Below are positions 24,327 through 33,177 of a stretch of DNA of 64,000 bases, one piece after another; position 1 is the first letter of the stretch; every line of letters starts with the position of its first letter. The translations under genes and the position numbers were made by a program. The DNA comes from 66-474 sp039923855. GTDB lineage: Bacteria; Pseudomonadota; Gammaproteobacteria; Xanthomonadales; Rhodanobacteraceae. The notes below the pieces were generated by a model. It was not told the DNA's origin and made no database searches. It saw nothing but the letters and a program-made list of their open reading frames with translations. The stretch lies in NCBI GenBank assembly GCA_039923855.1, contig JBDTBW010000080.1, forward strand, positions 1 to 64,000, read 5' to 3'.

Positions 24327-26054
24327 ATGTCGGCCACCATGCAATCTTCCGATCCCAGAGCATCCGGCGCGGCGGTTGAGATGCCGGTGTGCGCGTTGCT
24401 GGTCGCGCGCGGAAAGTTGAAAGAGGCCGATCTTGCGCGCGCCGAACGCATCCATGCCGAATCATCGGAAGGCACGCTGACCGCGCTGCTGGCGCGGCTC
24501 GGTTTGGTGTCGGAACGCGATCTGGCGGAAGCCTGGGCGGAAACCCTGAAACTGCCGCTGCTGTCGATCAAGGATGCCGGCGACACCCCGCCCGAAACCG
24601 CGCTGTCGCTGCGCTTCATGAAACAGCATCATGTGGTGCCTGTCGGCGAACGCGGCGGCGCGATGGAGCTCGCGGCCGCGGATCCGGCCGATCCGTATCC
24701 GGCGCAGGCGGTAAGTTTGGCGTGCGGCCGGCCGGTGGTACTGCGCATCGCCTTGTGTTCGGAGATCGACGATCTGATCGAACGCTGGCATGGCCAGGGC
24801 CGCAGCGCCCTGGGCACGATCGTCGAGGGCATGGATGGCGAGGGCGCCAGCGGCGAGGACGACATCGAGCGGCTGCGCGACCTTGCCTCCGAAGCGCCGG
24901 TGATCCGGCTGGTGAATCTCCTGATCCAGCGCGCGGTCGAGGCGCGCGCGTCGGACATCCACATCGAGCCGTTCGAGAATCGTCTGAAGGTGCGTTATCG
25001 CATCGACGGTGTGCTGCACGAAGTCGAGGCGCCGCCCGCCAGTTCCACCGCGGCGGTGATTTCGCGCATCAAGATCATGGCGCGCATGAACATCGCCGAG
25101 CGCCGTCTGCCGCAGGACGGCCGCATCATGCTGCGGGTGCAGGGCAAGGAACTCGATCTGCGCGTCTCGTGCATCCCGACCAGCTTCGGCGAATCGGTGG
25201 TGATGCGCATCCTCGATCGCGGCAACGTGGTGCTGGATTTTGCATCGCTGGGTTTCGACGCCGATTCATTGCCGCCCTTCCTGCGCGTGCTGGAACAACC
25301 GCACGGGATACTGCTGGTCACGGGTCCAACGGGCTCCGGCAAGACCACCACGCTGTATACAGCGCTGTCGAAGATCAACACGCCGGATCGCAAGATCATC
25401 ACCGTCGAGGATCCGGTCGAATATCAACTGGAAGGCATCAACCAGATGCAGGTCAAGCCCGGCATCGGGCTGGATTTCGCCGGCGCGTTGCGATCGATCG
25501 TGCGACAGGATCCGGACGTCATCATGATCGGCGAGATGCGCGATCTGGAAACCTGCCGGATCGCGATCCAGTCGGCGCTGACCGGCCATCTGGTGTTGTC
25601 GACCTTGCACACCAACAGCGCGGCGGGCGGACTCACGCGATTGCTCGACATGGGCGTCGAGGATTATTTGTTGGCGTCCACCGTCAACGCGATCCTCGCG
25701 CAGCGGTTGGTGCGCAGGCTGGATCCCGCGACTGCGGAACCTTACGAACCATTGCCGGAACTGGTGCGGGAATTGGGCCTAGACAAACTCACCGCGCAGC
25801 GACCGCTGCGTTTGTACCGGCCGCGATCATCCGCGGAAAATCCCAGCGGTTATCGCGGACGTCTGGCGATCGTCGAACAACTGACGTTGAGCGATCCGCT
25901 GCGCCGCCTGCTGATGCAGCGCGCCGACACCGGCGAGATCGAGCGCGCCGCGCGCGCGGAAGGCATGCGCACGATGTACGAGGATGGCCTGCGCAAGGCG
26001 CTGGCCGGCCTCACCACCATCGAAGAAGTCCTGCGCGTGACGCAGGAAGCATGA
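24327..26054 (+). CDS. gspE: Type II secretion ATPase GspE
   Basis: Cytoplasmic hexameric ATPase that powers pseudopilus assembly; 575 residues from the ATG at 24327, with CAGGAGCG upstream. The N1 region lies in the first ~150 residues. The ATPase part has a Walker A (GPTGSGKTTTLYTAL), an Asp box (ITVEDPVEYQLEGINQMQV), a Walker B-like IVRQDPDVIMIGEMRD and a His box (GHLVLSTLHTNSA). The tetracysteine zinc motif of the Vibrio/Klebsiella-type GspE is not visible; the region after RLVRRLD has no cysteines. First gene of the operon, with an ATGA overlap into gspF. Confidence 0.95.
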   Translation: MSATMQSSDPRASGAAVEMPVCALLVARGKLKEADLARAERIHAESSEGTLTALLARLGLVSERDLAEAWAETLKLPLLSIKDAGDTPPETALSLRFMKQHHVVPVGERGGAMELAAADPADPYPAQAVSLACGRPVVLRIALCSEIDDLIERWHGQGRSALGTIVEGMDGEGASGEDDIERLRDLASEAPVIRLVNLLIQRAVEARASDIHIEPFENRLKVRYRIDGVLHEVEAPPASSTAAVISRIKIMARMNIAERRLPQDGRIMLRVQGKELDLRVSCIPTSFGESVVMRILDRGNVVLDFASLGFDADSLPPFLRVLEQPHGILLVTGPTGSGKTTTLYTALSKINTPDRKIITVEDPVEYQLEGINQMQVKPGIGLDFAGALRSIVRQDPDVIMIGEMRDLETCRIAIQSALTGHLVLSTLHTNSAAGGLTRLLDMGVEDYLLASTVNAILAQRLVRRLDPATAEPYEPLPELVRELGLDKLTAQRPLRLYRPRSSAENPSGYRGRLAIVEQLTLSDPLRRLLMQRADTGEIERAARAEGMRTMYEDGLRKALAGLTTIEEVLRVTQEA

Positions 26055-27262
26055 CCTCGTTCCACTACAAAGCCGTCACGCCGACCGGCGAGACCGTCGA
26101 AGGACGGATGGACGCGCCAACCGTGGAGGACGTGATCGCGCGCCTGCAGGAACAGGGCAACGTGCCGCTGGAGGCTAACGACGCTGACGCCGGCGGCGGC
26201 ACGTTGTTCGCGCGCTGGCAACGCCAGCCATTGTCCGGGGCGGGGCTGGTGCAATTCACCCAGCAATTGGGCACGTTGCTCGGCGCCGGTTTGCCGCTGG
26301 ATCGTTCGCTGCAATTGCTGCTGGAACTTCCCGAAGGCGAACGCGCGCGCAACGTGGTGCAACGCGTGCGCGAGCGCGTTCGCGGCGGCGCGTCGCTGTC
26401 GCGCGCGCTGGAAGCAGAGCACGGCGTGTTTTCGCGCCTGTATATCAGCATGGTGCGTTCGGGCGAGGCCGGCGGTGCGCTGGATGAAGCGCTGAAACGC
26501 CTGGCCGATTATCTGGAGCGCGCGCGCGCGCTGCGCGAGAGCGTGATCGGGGCGCTGGTGTATCCGGCCTTTCTGTTGTTCGGCGTGCTGGGTTCTTTGA
26601 TCTTGCTGCTGGCGTTCGTGATCCCGCAGTTCGTGCCGATCTTCGCCGACATGGATGTGCCGGTGCCGCTGATCACCCGCGCATTGATGGGGCTGGGTTC
26701 GTTCCTGCACGACTGGGGTTGGATCGTATTGGTGCTGCTGATCGGCGCCGCGTTGTATGCGCGGGTGCGTTTGCGCGAACCCGCGGCACGCCGCGTGCTG
26801 GACGCGCGGCTGTTGCGCGTGCGCGTGTTCGGTCCATTGTTGTTGAAGGTCGACACCGCGCGCTTGATGCGCACCATGGGGTCGCTGCTGAAAAATGGCG
26901 TGCCGCTGCTGACCGCGCTGGGGATCGCGCGGCAAGTGGTCGCCAACCGCGAACTGGCTGCGCAACTGGAGCCGGCGACCGAAGCGGTGAAGGGCGGTGA
27001 ATCATTGTCACGCGCGCTCACAGTGCATACCACGTTTCCCAAGCTCGCCGTGCAGATCGCCTCCGTCGGCGAGGAATCCGGCACACTGGACGCCATGTTG
27101 TTGCGCGCGGCCGATACCTACGACAATCAGGTTCGCAGCGCGATCGACAAGATGCTGGCGGCACTGGTGCCGCTGCTGACCATCGTGATGGCGGTACTGG
27201 TGGCCGGCATCATGCTGGCGATCCTGCTGCCGCTGCTGAGTTTGACCGGAAATATCCAATGA
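26051..27262 (+). CDS. gspF: Type II secretion inner-membrane platform protein GspF
   Basis: Polytopic platform protein of the T2SS that contacts GspE; 403 residues with two T2SSF domains. It starts MTSFHYKAVTPTGETVEGRM. Domain 1 contains QFTQQLGTLLGAGLPLDRSL, and domain 2 contains LMRTMGSLLKNGVPLLTAL. The three membrane segments are around GALVYPAFLLFGVLGSLILLL, WGWIVLVLLIGAALY and the C-terminal VMAVLVAGIMLAILLPLL. It overlaps gspE (ATGA), and its stop overlaps the first possible ATG of the next ORF. Confidence 0.95.
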   Translation: MTSFHYKAVTPTGETVEGRMDAPTVEDVIARLQEQGNVPLEANDADAGGGTLFARWQRQPLSGAGLVQFTQQLGTLLGAGLPLDRSLQLLLELPEGERARNVVQRVRERVRGGASLSRALEAEHGVFSRLYISMVRSGEAGGALDEALKRLADYLERARALRESVIGALVYPAFLLFGVLGSLILLLAFVIPQFVPIFADMDVPVPLITRALMGLGSFLHDWGWIVLVLLIGAALYARVRLREPAARRVLDARLLRVRVFGPLLLKVDTARLMRTMGSLLKNGVPLLTALGIARQVVANRELAAQLEPATEAVKGGESLSRALTVHTTFPKLAVQIASVGEESGTLDAMLLRAADTYDNQVRSAIDKMLAALVPLLTIVMAVLVAGIMLAILLPLLSLTGNIQ

Positions 27263-27765
27263 GGAGCCGATATTTCGCTATGCAGATACTTCACCTCGAC
27301 CAGCCCCAAATGGTGGCAGCGAGTGCGGCAGCGTTGCTTGTGCTAGTCGGTATTGGTTTCGCTGGCCTCAGCAACGCGGCGGATGTAAGCACTGAACTCG
27401 ACAATCAAAAAATCCTAAATTTTGTCACCACTCCGTATAGCGCTACGCAAATTCCAGGCCGCAGACTCTTTCTCGGGATGCACCATGGCGCTCGCGTGGT
27501 GGCGGACTTCATCTGTTCGGATGTTTGCCCTAACTACACTGTCAGGGTGATCCACTATGACCTAAAGCAGGACGAATCATGCTCAGCCGTGTCGGGTATA
27601 GAAAGGAAAGCTCTGATTCCATTCTCGATTACAGCTACCTACAAGGCCTACTGCTTCCCCAAGGTGATTACCGATAACTGGCAGGCTTATCAGAAGGTGT
27701 CCAGAGTCGACCAACGATCGGTTCCACGCCTCTCTAAACCTAAGCGTCGCAATCCGGGTAATTGA
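27259..27765 (+). CDS. Orphan exported protein inserted in the T2SS operon
   Basis: Not recognised. The frame of 168 residues has an ATG at 27259 overlapping the gspF stop; a second ATG at 27280 is also plausible behind GAGGAG. A hydrophobic N-terminal segment (VAASAAALLVLVGIGFAGLS) ending at NAAD looks like a signal peptide or anchor. The mature part has four cysteines (two in FICSDVCPNY, then ESCSAV and AYCFPK), suggesting disulfides and a periplasmic location. A basic tail KPKRRNPGN ends it. Its DNA is visibly less GC-rich than the flanking gsp genes, pointing to later acquisition. gspF and gspG are normally adjacent in this operon type. Confidence 0.7.
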   Translation: MRSRYFAMQILHLDQPQMVAASAAALLVLVGIGFAGLSNAADVSTELDNQKILNFVTTPYSATQIPGRRLFLGMHHGARVVADFICSDVCPNYTVRVIHYDLKQDESCSAVSGIERKALIPFSITATYKAYCFPKVITDNWQAYQKVSRVDQRSVPRLSKPKRRNPGN

Positions 27766-27790
27766 ATGAATATCACGACGAGGTAATGAC

Positions 27791-28216
27791 ATGCCGTTTT
27801 CTTCGCTGCAATCCGTCCGCACCCGCGGCTTCACCCTCCTCGAAATGCTGGCGGTGATTGTGCTGCTGGGTATCGTCGCCACTATCGTCGCGCGTTCGGT
27901 CAGTGGCAGCGTCACCAAGGCCGATTACAAGGCCGGCAAGTTGCAGGTTGCCAAGCTCGGTCAGGACATCGACGCCTACACGCTCGATAACGGTTCGCCG
28001 CCGAAAGCATTGCAGGACTTGCTGGCCAAACCCGGCGACGCGCCATCGTGGAATGGCCCTTACGCGAAATCCGGTGATCTCAAGGATCCGTGGGGTCATC
28101 CGTTCGGGTATGTGGTCCCGGGGCAGCACGGCGAATACGACATCGTTTTTTACGGCCGCGACGGCAAGCCCGGCGGCGACGGCGTGGATGCCGATTACGG
28201 CAACTGGCAGGAATGA
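27791..28216 (+). CDS. gspG: Type II secretion major pseudopilin GspG
   Basis: Major subunit of the T2SS pseudopilus, 141 residues. The prepilin leader MPFSSLQSVRTRG is cleaved before FTLLEMLAVIVLLGIVATIV, with the conserved Glu at +5. The C-terminal part has the GspG pattern DNGSPPKALQDLL, SWNGPYAK, LKDPWGHPFGYVVPG and EYDIVFYGRDGKPGGDG, including calcium-loop acidic residues. It is preceded by a GAGG site, and its stop overlaps the gspH ATG. Confidence 0.96.
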   Translation: MPFSSLQSVRTRGFTLLEMLAVIVLLGIVATIVARSVSGSVTKADYKAGKLQVAKLGQDIDAYTLDNGSPPKALQDLLAKPGDAPSWNGPYAKSGDLKDPWGHPFGYVVPGQHGEYDIVFYGRDGKPGGDGVDADYGNWQE

Positions 28217-28719
28217 GCAGACTCGGGACCCGGGACTCGGGACTCCGGACTCGCAAAAACCGCGGCCCGAAGTTTTCCAGTGGCTTTACCCTGCTCGAAA
28301 TCCTGGCGGTGCTGGCGCTGATCGGGCTGGCGCTCGCGGTGACGGCGTTCAGCCTCGACGGCGGCTTGGATCGCGCGAAGCTCGATGCCTCCGCGCGTGA
28401 AGTGACCGCCGCGCTGCGCCACACCCGCACCCGCGCGATGGTCGAACACCGTGCGCAATGGTTCACGCTGGACTTGAATCAGCGCAGCTACGCCTCGGCC
28501 GGCCGCGATCCGAAAACCTTTCCGGCACAAACCGCGCTGCATGTCACATCGGCGGCGGAAGACGTGCAACATCCGGGCATCGCGCGCATTCGTTTTTTCC
28601 CGGACGGCAGTTCCACCGGCGGCAATATCGAACTGCGCCGCAAGCAACGCGAAGTGCGCATCGATGTCGATTGGCTGACCGGCGCGGTGGCGATGAGCGA
28701 GGAAACGGCGGGATCGTGA
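28213..28719 (+). CDS. gspH: Type II secretion minor pseudopilin GspH
   Basis: Minor pseudopilin, 168 residues from the ATG at 28213 (ATGA overlap with gspG). The prepilin motif G-FTLLEILAVLALIGLALAV is preceded by an unusually long 24-residue leader, MSRLGTRDSGLRTRKNRGPKFSSG. The DNA of that leader is a GGGACTCGGGACTC-type repeat, suggesting a repeat has lengthened it. The rest shows a GspH fold pattern (REVTAALRHTRTRAMVEH, GIARIRFFPDGSSTGG). It overlaps the gspI GTG start. Confidence 0.9.
   Translation: MSRLGTRDSGLRTRKNRGPKFSSGFTLLEILAVLALIGLALAVTAFSLDGGLDRAKLDASAREVTAALRHTRTRAMVEHRAQWFTLDLNQRSYASAGRDPKTFPAQTALHVTSAAEDVQHPGIARIRFFPDGSSTGGNIELRRKQREVRIDVDWLTGAVAMSEETAGS
28217..28255 (+). 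repeat. GGGACTCG-type repeat within the gspH leader
   Basis: GACTCGGGACCCGGGACTCG followed by GGACTCCGGACTCG is a cluster of near-identical GGACTCG units coding RLGTRDSGLRTR. Similar units occur at 15951-15960 and 15961-15967. It lies directly after the gspG stop codon, where an intergenic repeat could have been absorbed into the gspH reading frame. Confidence 0.6.
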
Positions 28720-29150
28720 AAACGCGCGCTTCCGGCTTCACCCTGCTCGAAGTCCTCGCCGCGATCGCGCTGCTCGCGTTCGCGTTCGCGATCGGTTTGC
28801 GCGCGATGAGCGGCGCGCTCGGCAATGCAGCGCGCGGCGCGGCGCTCACCACCGCGGCCTTGCAAGCGCAATCCTTGCTGGACGCGCAGGGGTTGACCGC
28901 GCCGTTGCGCGCGGGCGTGCAGCGCGGAAGGTTTGCCGGCGGCGCAACCTGGCAATTGCGGAGCAGTTTGTACAAGCCTCCGCTGCCACCGCACGCTCCG
29001 GGTTTCGCCGCGTCACCCCTGCAATCGCTTGGCGGCGGCATCGATCTGTATCGACTCGATCTCGATGTGCACTACGGGGGCAGCGGCGCGCGCGAGGTGC
29101 GATTGTCCACCTTGCGCGTGCAATTGGTGCAGGACGCGCGGCAACCATGA
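28716..29150 (+). CDS. gspI: Type II secretion minor pseudopilin GspI
   Basis: Minor pseudopilin of the tip complex, 144 residues, starting at a GTG (28716) that overlaps the gspH stop. The leader MKTRASG is followed by FTLLEVLAAIALLAFAFAIG, which carries Glu5. The middle ALTTAALQAQSLLDAQG resembles the GspI helix, and the C-terminal IDLYRLDLDVHYG is beta-rich. It overlaps gspJ by ATGA. Confidence 0.92.
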   Translation: MKTRASGFTLLEVLAAIALLAFAFAIGLRAMSGALGNAARGAALTTAALQAQSLLDAQGLTAPLRAGVQRGRFAGGATWQLRSSLYKPPLPPHAPGFAASPLQSLGGGIDLYRLDLDVHYGGSGAREVRLSTLRVQLVQDARQP

Positions 29151-29803
29151 CTGTATCGAAGCGCGCGCACGGCTTCACCCTGCTCGAAATCCTACTCGCG
29201 CTGGTGCTGATGGCGTTATTGATGGTTGGCGTGTGGGGTGCGCTGCGCACTGCAACGCGTTTGACGAGCGGCGCCGATGCGCTGATCGCGCGCAGCGATC
29301 GGGTACGCGCGGTGCAGGGGTTTCTGCGAGATTATCTGGGCGGCGCGCAACCGCAGGGATTTCTGCACAAGGCCAACGAACAGGCGCGGATGTTCGAAGG
29401 CGATCCTGACACGCTGCGCTACGTCGCGCCGATGCCCGCGCAACTCGGCGACGGAGGTTTGTTCGTACAGACCCTGCAACTGGTGCGCGGCGAAGACGGC
29501 GGCCAGGTTTTGCAATTGACTTATGCGCCGCTGACGACCGACGCTGCGTTGCCGGCCGATGCCAAACCGGAAGTCCTGCTCGATCAGCTCGCCGGGGGCC
29601 GTTTCGAATACCTCTACGCAGCCGGCAACGGCAAGCCCGCGCAATGGCGCGGGAATTGGCACGGCCCCGGCGGGATGCCGCTGGCAGTGCGCGTGATCCT
29701 GCAACCGGCGTGGCGCGAGCGTATCGGTTTTCCGGAGATGTTGATCCCGCTGCGCGCCGGTAACGGTTACAGCGCGCCGGTCGCGCTGGGAGGCGGCCGG
29801 TGA
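29147..29803 (+). CDS. gspJ: Type II secretion minor pseudopilin GspJ
   Basis: Minor pseudopilin, 218 residues, leader MTVSKRAHG then FTLLEILLALVLMALLMVGV with Glu5. The body is longer than the other minor pseudopilins, as expected for GspJ, with RVRAVQGFLRDYLGGAQPQG and the C-terminal RVILQPAWRERIGFPEMLIPL. It overlaps both neighbours by 4 bases. Confidence 0.92.
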   Translation: MTVSKRAHGFTLLEILLALVLMALLMVGVWGALRTATRLTSGADALIARSDRVRAVQGFLRDYLGGAQPQGFLHKANEQARMFEGDPDTLRYVAPMPAQLGDGGLFVQTLQLVRGEDGGQVLQLTYAPLTTDAALPADAKPEVLLDQLAGGRFEYLYAAGNGKPAQWRGNWHGPGGMPLAVRVILQPAWRERIGFPEMLIPLRAGNGYSAPVALGGGR

Positions 29804-30723
29804 TCGCGCGGAACCACATGCGCGGGGCGGCGTTGCTGTTCGCGCTGTGGTCGATCGCGCTACTCGCCGCGTTGCTTGCGGGCCTGGCGGTGGGCGCGCG
29901 CGCGGAGGGCGAGGCGGCGCGAAACGCCTACAACCAGGCGCGCGCGCGATATGCGGCGGAAGCCGGCGTGGCGCGCGCGGTCGTGGCATTGCGCGTGGGC
30001 GATCCCGCGCGGCGCTGGGTGCCTGATGGTCGCGGCTATCGTTTCGTCTTCGACCAGGCGCAGATCGAGGTGCGCATCACCGACGCGTCGGGTCAGGTCG
30101 ATCTCAATGCCGCGACCCCGGAGGTGTTGTTGAATCTGTTTCGCGCCGCGGGTGCCGACGAGGCGCGCGCGCAAGCCTTGTCCGACGCGGTGCAGGACTG
30201 GCGCGACAGCGATGATCTGCCGCGCGCGCATGGCGCGGAAGCCGATGCGTATCGTCGTGCGGGTCTTGCGTGGACGCCGCGCAACGGACCGTTCCGGACA
30301 CCGGACGAACTGGCGCGCGTGTTGGGCATGGACGATGCGCTGTATCGCAAACTGGCCGGATCGATCACCGTCTATTCCGGCCGCAATTTTCCCGATGGCG
30401 CCTACGCCGATCCGCTTGCGCTTGCGGCCTCGCGCGATGGCGATCTGGCGGCGGCGACGACACTGGTGAATGCGCGGCGCGCGCGACCTGCGCTGCAAAG
30501 CGGCGAAGCCGCCTCGATATCCGCGGGTGACGGCGCGCCGCAGCCGTTGTTTGCCGGTTTTGGTGGGCTGACGCAGGATATCCGTGTGGTCGCGACGCTC
30601 CCGGACGGTACCCGCAGCGCGGTGGATGCAACGGTGCGCCTGACCGCGATCGGCGGCGGGTTAAGGCCATACACCGTGCTAGGCTGGAACGACCTGCCAA
30701 ACGGGTTACCAGGTTCGCCATGA
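29800..30723 (+). CDS. gspK: Type II secretion minor pseudopilin GspK
   Basis: Large tip pseudopilin, 307 residues, with GTG start at 29800 overlapping the gspJ stop. The N-terminal region MIARNHMRGAALLFALWSIA lacks Glu5, as is normal for GspK. DASGQVDLNAATPEVLLNLF and the helix-hairpin region GPFRTPDELARVLGMDDALY are typical of the T2SSK domain. Together with GspI and GspJ it is expected to cap the pseudopilus. Confidence 0.93.
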   Translation: MIARNHMRGAALLFALWSIALLAALLAGLAVGARAEGEAARNAYNQARARYAAEAGVARAVVALRVGDPARRWVPDGRGYRFVFDQAQIEVRITDASGQVDLNAATPEVLLNLFRAAGADEARAQALSDAVQDWRDSDDLPRAHGAEADAYRRAGLAWTPRNGPFRTPDELARVLGMDDALYRKLAGSITVYSGRNFPDGAYADPLALAASRDGDLAAATTLVNARRARPALQSGEAASISAGDGAPQPLFAGFGGLTQDIRVVATLPDGTRSAVDATVRLTAIGGGLRPYTVLGWNDLPNGLPGSP

Positions 30724-31856
30724 ACCGTTTTTCGCCGGGTTTTGAGCGTGCAAGATTGGCTTGGCAGCGTTCGCCCGCGCCGCGTTTTTTCGCGTGGTGG
30801 GGCGGCGAATTGTCTGCGCTGCTGCCGGTGCGATTGCGCGCGCACCTGTTGCGCGGCCCGGACGTGCTGCTGCTGTCCGCGCACCTCGATGCGCTGCGCG
30901 TGCGCCGCGAACGTACCGGCGATACCTTGGCGCAGATCGCGTGGACGTTGCCGATCGAGGAACAGCGAGCGATGTTCGCACAGGCATGCCGCGGCATCGA
31001 CGCGTCCGATCGCCGCCTGGTGCTGCTGTTGCCGCCCGGTTGCGCGTTGCGGCGGCGTTTGCAGTTGCCCGCGGCGGCGGCGTCCGATCTGCGCCGCGTG
31101 CTGGGTTACGAGATCGACCGGCAAACGCCATTCAAGCCGGAGCAAGTCGATTACGACGTGCGCGTGCTGGACGCCGGTGCGCCACCGGGGCAACTGGTGG
31201 TGGAATTGATCGCGGCGCCGCGCGTGCAAATCGACCCGCTGCTGGAACGGTTGCGCGGCCTTGGCATCGCGCCCGATGCAGTGGATGTCTGCGTGGACGA
31301 CACCCCAGGTGCCGGCAGGGTTGGCGTCAACTTGTTGCCGCTTGGCTCACGCCCGCGCCGCGCGCATCCGCGTCGGCGGATCAACGCGATCCTCGCCGCC
31401 GCATGTGTGCTGCTCGCGGTGCTGGCGATGTCGCAGTGGCTGGCCAACCGCCGCACCGCGCTCGATGCGATGCAGGCGCAAGTGGATACCTTGCACGCAC
31501 AAGCCCGTCAGGCTTCCGGATTGCGCGAGGAACTGGTGAATGCCGCCGGCGCATCGGGCTTTCTCGCCGCGCGCAAGCGCGCCACGCCTTCGGCGTTGTC
31601 GGTATTGCAGGACTTGACTGCGCGTCTGCCGCCCGACACCTGGCTCGAGCGTTTTTCGCTGGATGCGCAGGGCGGCGTCGACATGCAGGGCGAAAGCGCG
31701 AAAGCCGCGGGTTTGATCGACACCCTGCGCGCCTCGCCGCTGCTGACCGAACCGAAATTGCAGGGCGTGATCCAGCCCGATCCCGCCACCGGCAAGGAAC
31801 GTTTCGACCTGTCCGCGCAGTTGCGCGCGAACGGAGAGCCATCGCATGCGCGCTGA
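30720..31856 (+). CDS. gspL: Type II secretion assembly protein GspL
   Basis: Inner-membrane platform protein that links GspE to the membrane; 378 residues. The cytoplasmic actin-like region is residues ~1-215 (VLGYEIDRQTPFKPEQVDYD is typical). A single transmembrane helix follows (RINAILAAACVLLAVLAMSQWL), then a coiled coil (TALDAMQAQVDTLHAQARQA) and a periplasmic ferredoxin-like part similar to PilN-type proteins (ARLPPDTWLERFSLDAQGGV). The start overlaps the gspK stop (ATGA). It overlaps gspM by 11 bases. Confidence 0.9.
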   Translation: MNRFSPGFERARLAWQRSPAPRFFAWWGGELSALLPVRLRAHLLRGPDVLLLSAHLDALRVRRERTGDTLAQIAWTLPIEEQRAMFAQACRGIDASDRRLVLLLPPGCALRRRLQLPAAAASDLRRVLGYEIDRQTPFKPEQVDYDVRVLDAGAPPGQLVVELIAAPRVQIDPLLERLRGLGIAPDAVDVCVDDTPGAGRVGVNLLPLGSRPRRAHPRRRINAILAAACVLLAVLAMSQWLANRRTALDAMQAQVDTLHAQARQASGLREELVNAAGASGFLAARKRATPSALSVLQDLTARLPPDTWLERFSLDAQGGVDMQGESAKAAGLIDTLRASPLLTEPKLQGVIQPDPATGKERFDLSAQLRANGEPSHAR

Positions 31857-32445
31857 TTTCAGGATGAGCCCCGGGCAATCGCGGATGGCGGCCATCGCGC
31901 TGGCGTTGCTCGCGCTGGCGATCGCCTATTTCGCGCTGCTGCATTGGTGGTTCGTTTCGCCATTGCTGGATGCGCGCGCGCAGATGCAGGACTTGCGCGA
32001 CGTACACGCGCGCTATGCCGCCGCGATCGGGCAGGAACCGCTGCTGCGCAAACGTATCGCGTTGCTGGCGCAAGGCGGCGCATCCAGCAATGCGTTCTTG
32101 CCGGAGACCGATCCTTCCGCCGCGGCGGCGGGGCTGATCCAGCGCGCGTCGGATGTGGTCGCCGCACACGCGGGCGAAGGCGGCGGCTGCGAAATGCCGC
32201 AGAAAATGCCGGTGGAACAAAACGCGGGCCGGGAACCCTACCGCAGGATCAGCGTCAGCATCACCCTGCAATGCGGGATGCAGCCGCTGGTGGCGGTGCT
32301 GCATGATTTCGAACAGGCGTTGCCATACATGTTCGTCGACGATCTCACCGTTTATCGCGTGCCCGGTCCCAACGGATCGGCCAGACTGGAAGTGCAGTTC
32401 ACCTTGTCGAGTTACGTGCGCGCGACCGGCGCAGGGGCGACATGA
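31846..32445 (+). CDS. gspM: Type II secretion assembly protein GspM
   Basis: Partner of GspL, 199 residues with one N-terminal transmembrane helix (MAAIALALLALAIAYFALLH) and a periplasmic domain of the GspM/PilO type (QPLVAVLHDFEQALPYMFVDDLTVYRV). The ATG at 31846 lies inside the end of gspL, so the two are translationally coupled. The stop overlaps the gspN ATG. Confidence 0.88.
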   Translation: MRADFRMSPGQSRMAAIALALLALAIAYFALLHWWFVSPLLDARAQMQDLRDVHARYAAAIGQEPLLRKRIALLAQGGASSNAFLPETDPSAAAAGLIQRASDVVAAHAGEGGGCEMPQKMPVEQNAGREPYRRISVSITLQCGMQPLVAVLHDFEQALPYMFVDDLTVYRVPGPNGSARLEVQFTLSSYVRATGAGAT

Positions 32446-33167
32446 TCGCCGCCGACCGCCGCCGCCTGACGCCCGCGCTCGGTGTGCTGTGCGCACTGCT
32501 GGCGATTTTGTTGGTCGCGTTATGGGTGGGCGCCGGCCGCGGTGTGCACTGGGGCGACGGCCAGGCCCCGCCGCGCTTGCCGCCGCCGCACGCGGCCACG
32601 CCGCCGCCGGTGGTCGCGCCGCTGCAGTCGTTCGCCCAGGTTTGGGAACGCCCGTTGTTCAGCCCGGATCGCAAACCGTCGCTGTCCGGCGGCAACGCCA
32701 ACGCCGATGCGGGCGATCTGGAATTGACCGGCGTGATCGTGGAGCCGGGTCTGCGGATGGCCTTGCTGCGCGAAAAGAGCAGCGGCCGCACCCTGCGCGT
32801 GCGCGAGGGCGAGAGCGCGGGCGACAGCGGCGTGACGTTGATCGAGGTCAAACCGCGCGGCGCGGTGGTGGATGCCGGCGGCTCGCGCAGCGAGCTGGCA
32901 TTGAAGGCCGGGCCTGCGCCGGGCGGCAATGCCGTGGATAATGCCCAGCGGGCCGCGCCGCCGGGCGGCGCGGAGATGGCACCGCAGGACAACAACGCCG
33001 CGGCGACCGCGGCGATGGAAGTTGCCTCGCCGCAGCCGTCCGACAACGCGCAGGAAAGCGATATCGCGCATGACTCGGCCGCGGCGCGCATCAAGGCGCT
33101 GAAGGCGCGCATCGAGCAGCGGCGCAAGCAGGCGCAGCAGCAAGAGAATGATTCCGGAGAACAATGA
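32442..33167 (+). CDS. gspN: Type II secretion protein GspN (XpsN-type)
   Basis: Bitopic membrane protein of 241 residues, matching in place and pattern the XpsN proteins of xanthomonads, which couple the platform to the secretin and may do the job of GspC. The N-terminal helix is LGVLCALLAILLVALWVGAG. It is followed by a proline-rich spacer and the conserved QVWERPLFSPDRKP, then a beta-rich domain (GDLELTGVIVEPGLRMALLRE). The C-terminus is a Gln/Lys/Arg-rich helix (IKALKARIEQRRKQAQQQ). No separate gspC is seen in the window. Confidence 0.82.
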   Translation: MIAADRRRLTPALGVLCALLAILLVALWVGAGRGVHWGDGQAPPRLPPPHAATPPPVVAPLQSFAQVWERPLFSPDRKPSLSGGNANADAGDLELTGVIVEPGLRMALLREKSSGRTLRVREGESAGDSGVTLIEVKPRGAVVDAGGSRSELALKAGPAPGGNAVDNAQRAAPPGGAEMAPQDNNAAATAAMEVASPQPSDNAQESDIAHDSAAARIKALKARIEQRRKQAQQQENDSGEQ

Positions 33168-33177
33168 AGTGAAGTAC

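Noticed and set aside
24389..26050. Possible 957-residue fusion upstream of gspF
   Set aside because: The upstream part is gspE read in another frame; real GspF begins at the ATG at 26051 that overlaps the gspE stop.
24389..32941. Type IV pilus instead of type II secretion
   Set aside because: Presence of GspK, GspL, GspM, GspN and GspD in order, without pilT, pilC/D or a pilin, supports T2SS.
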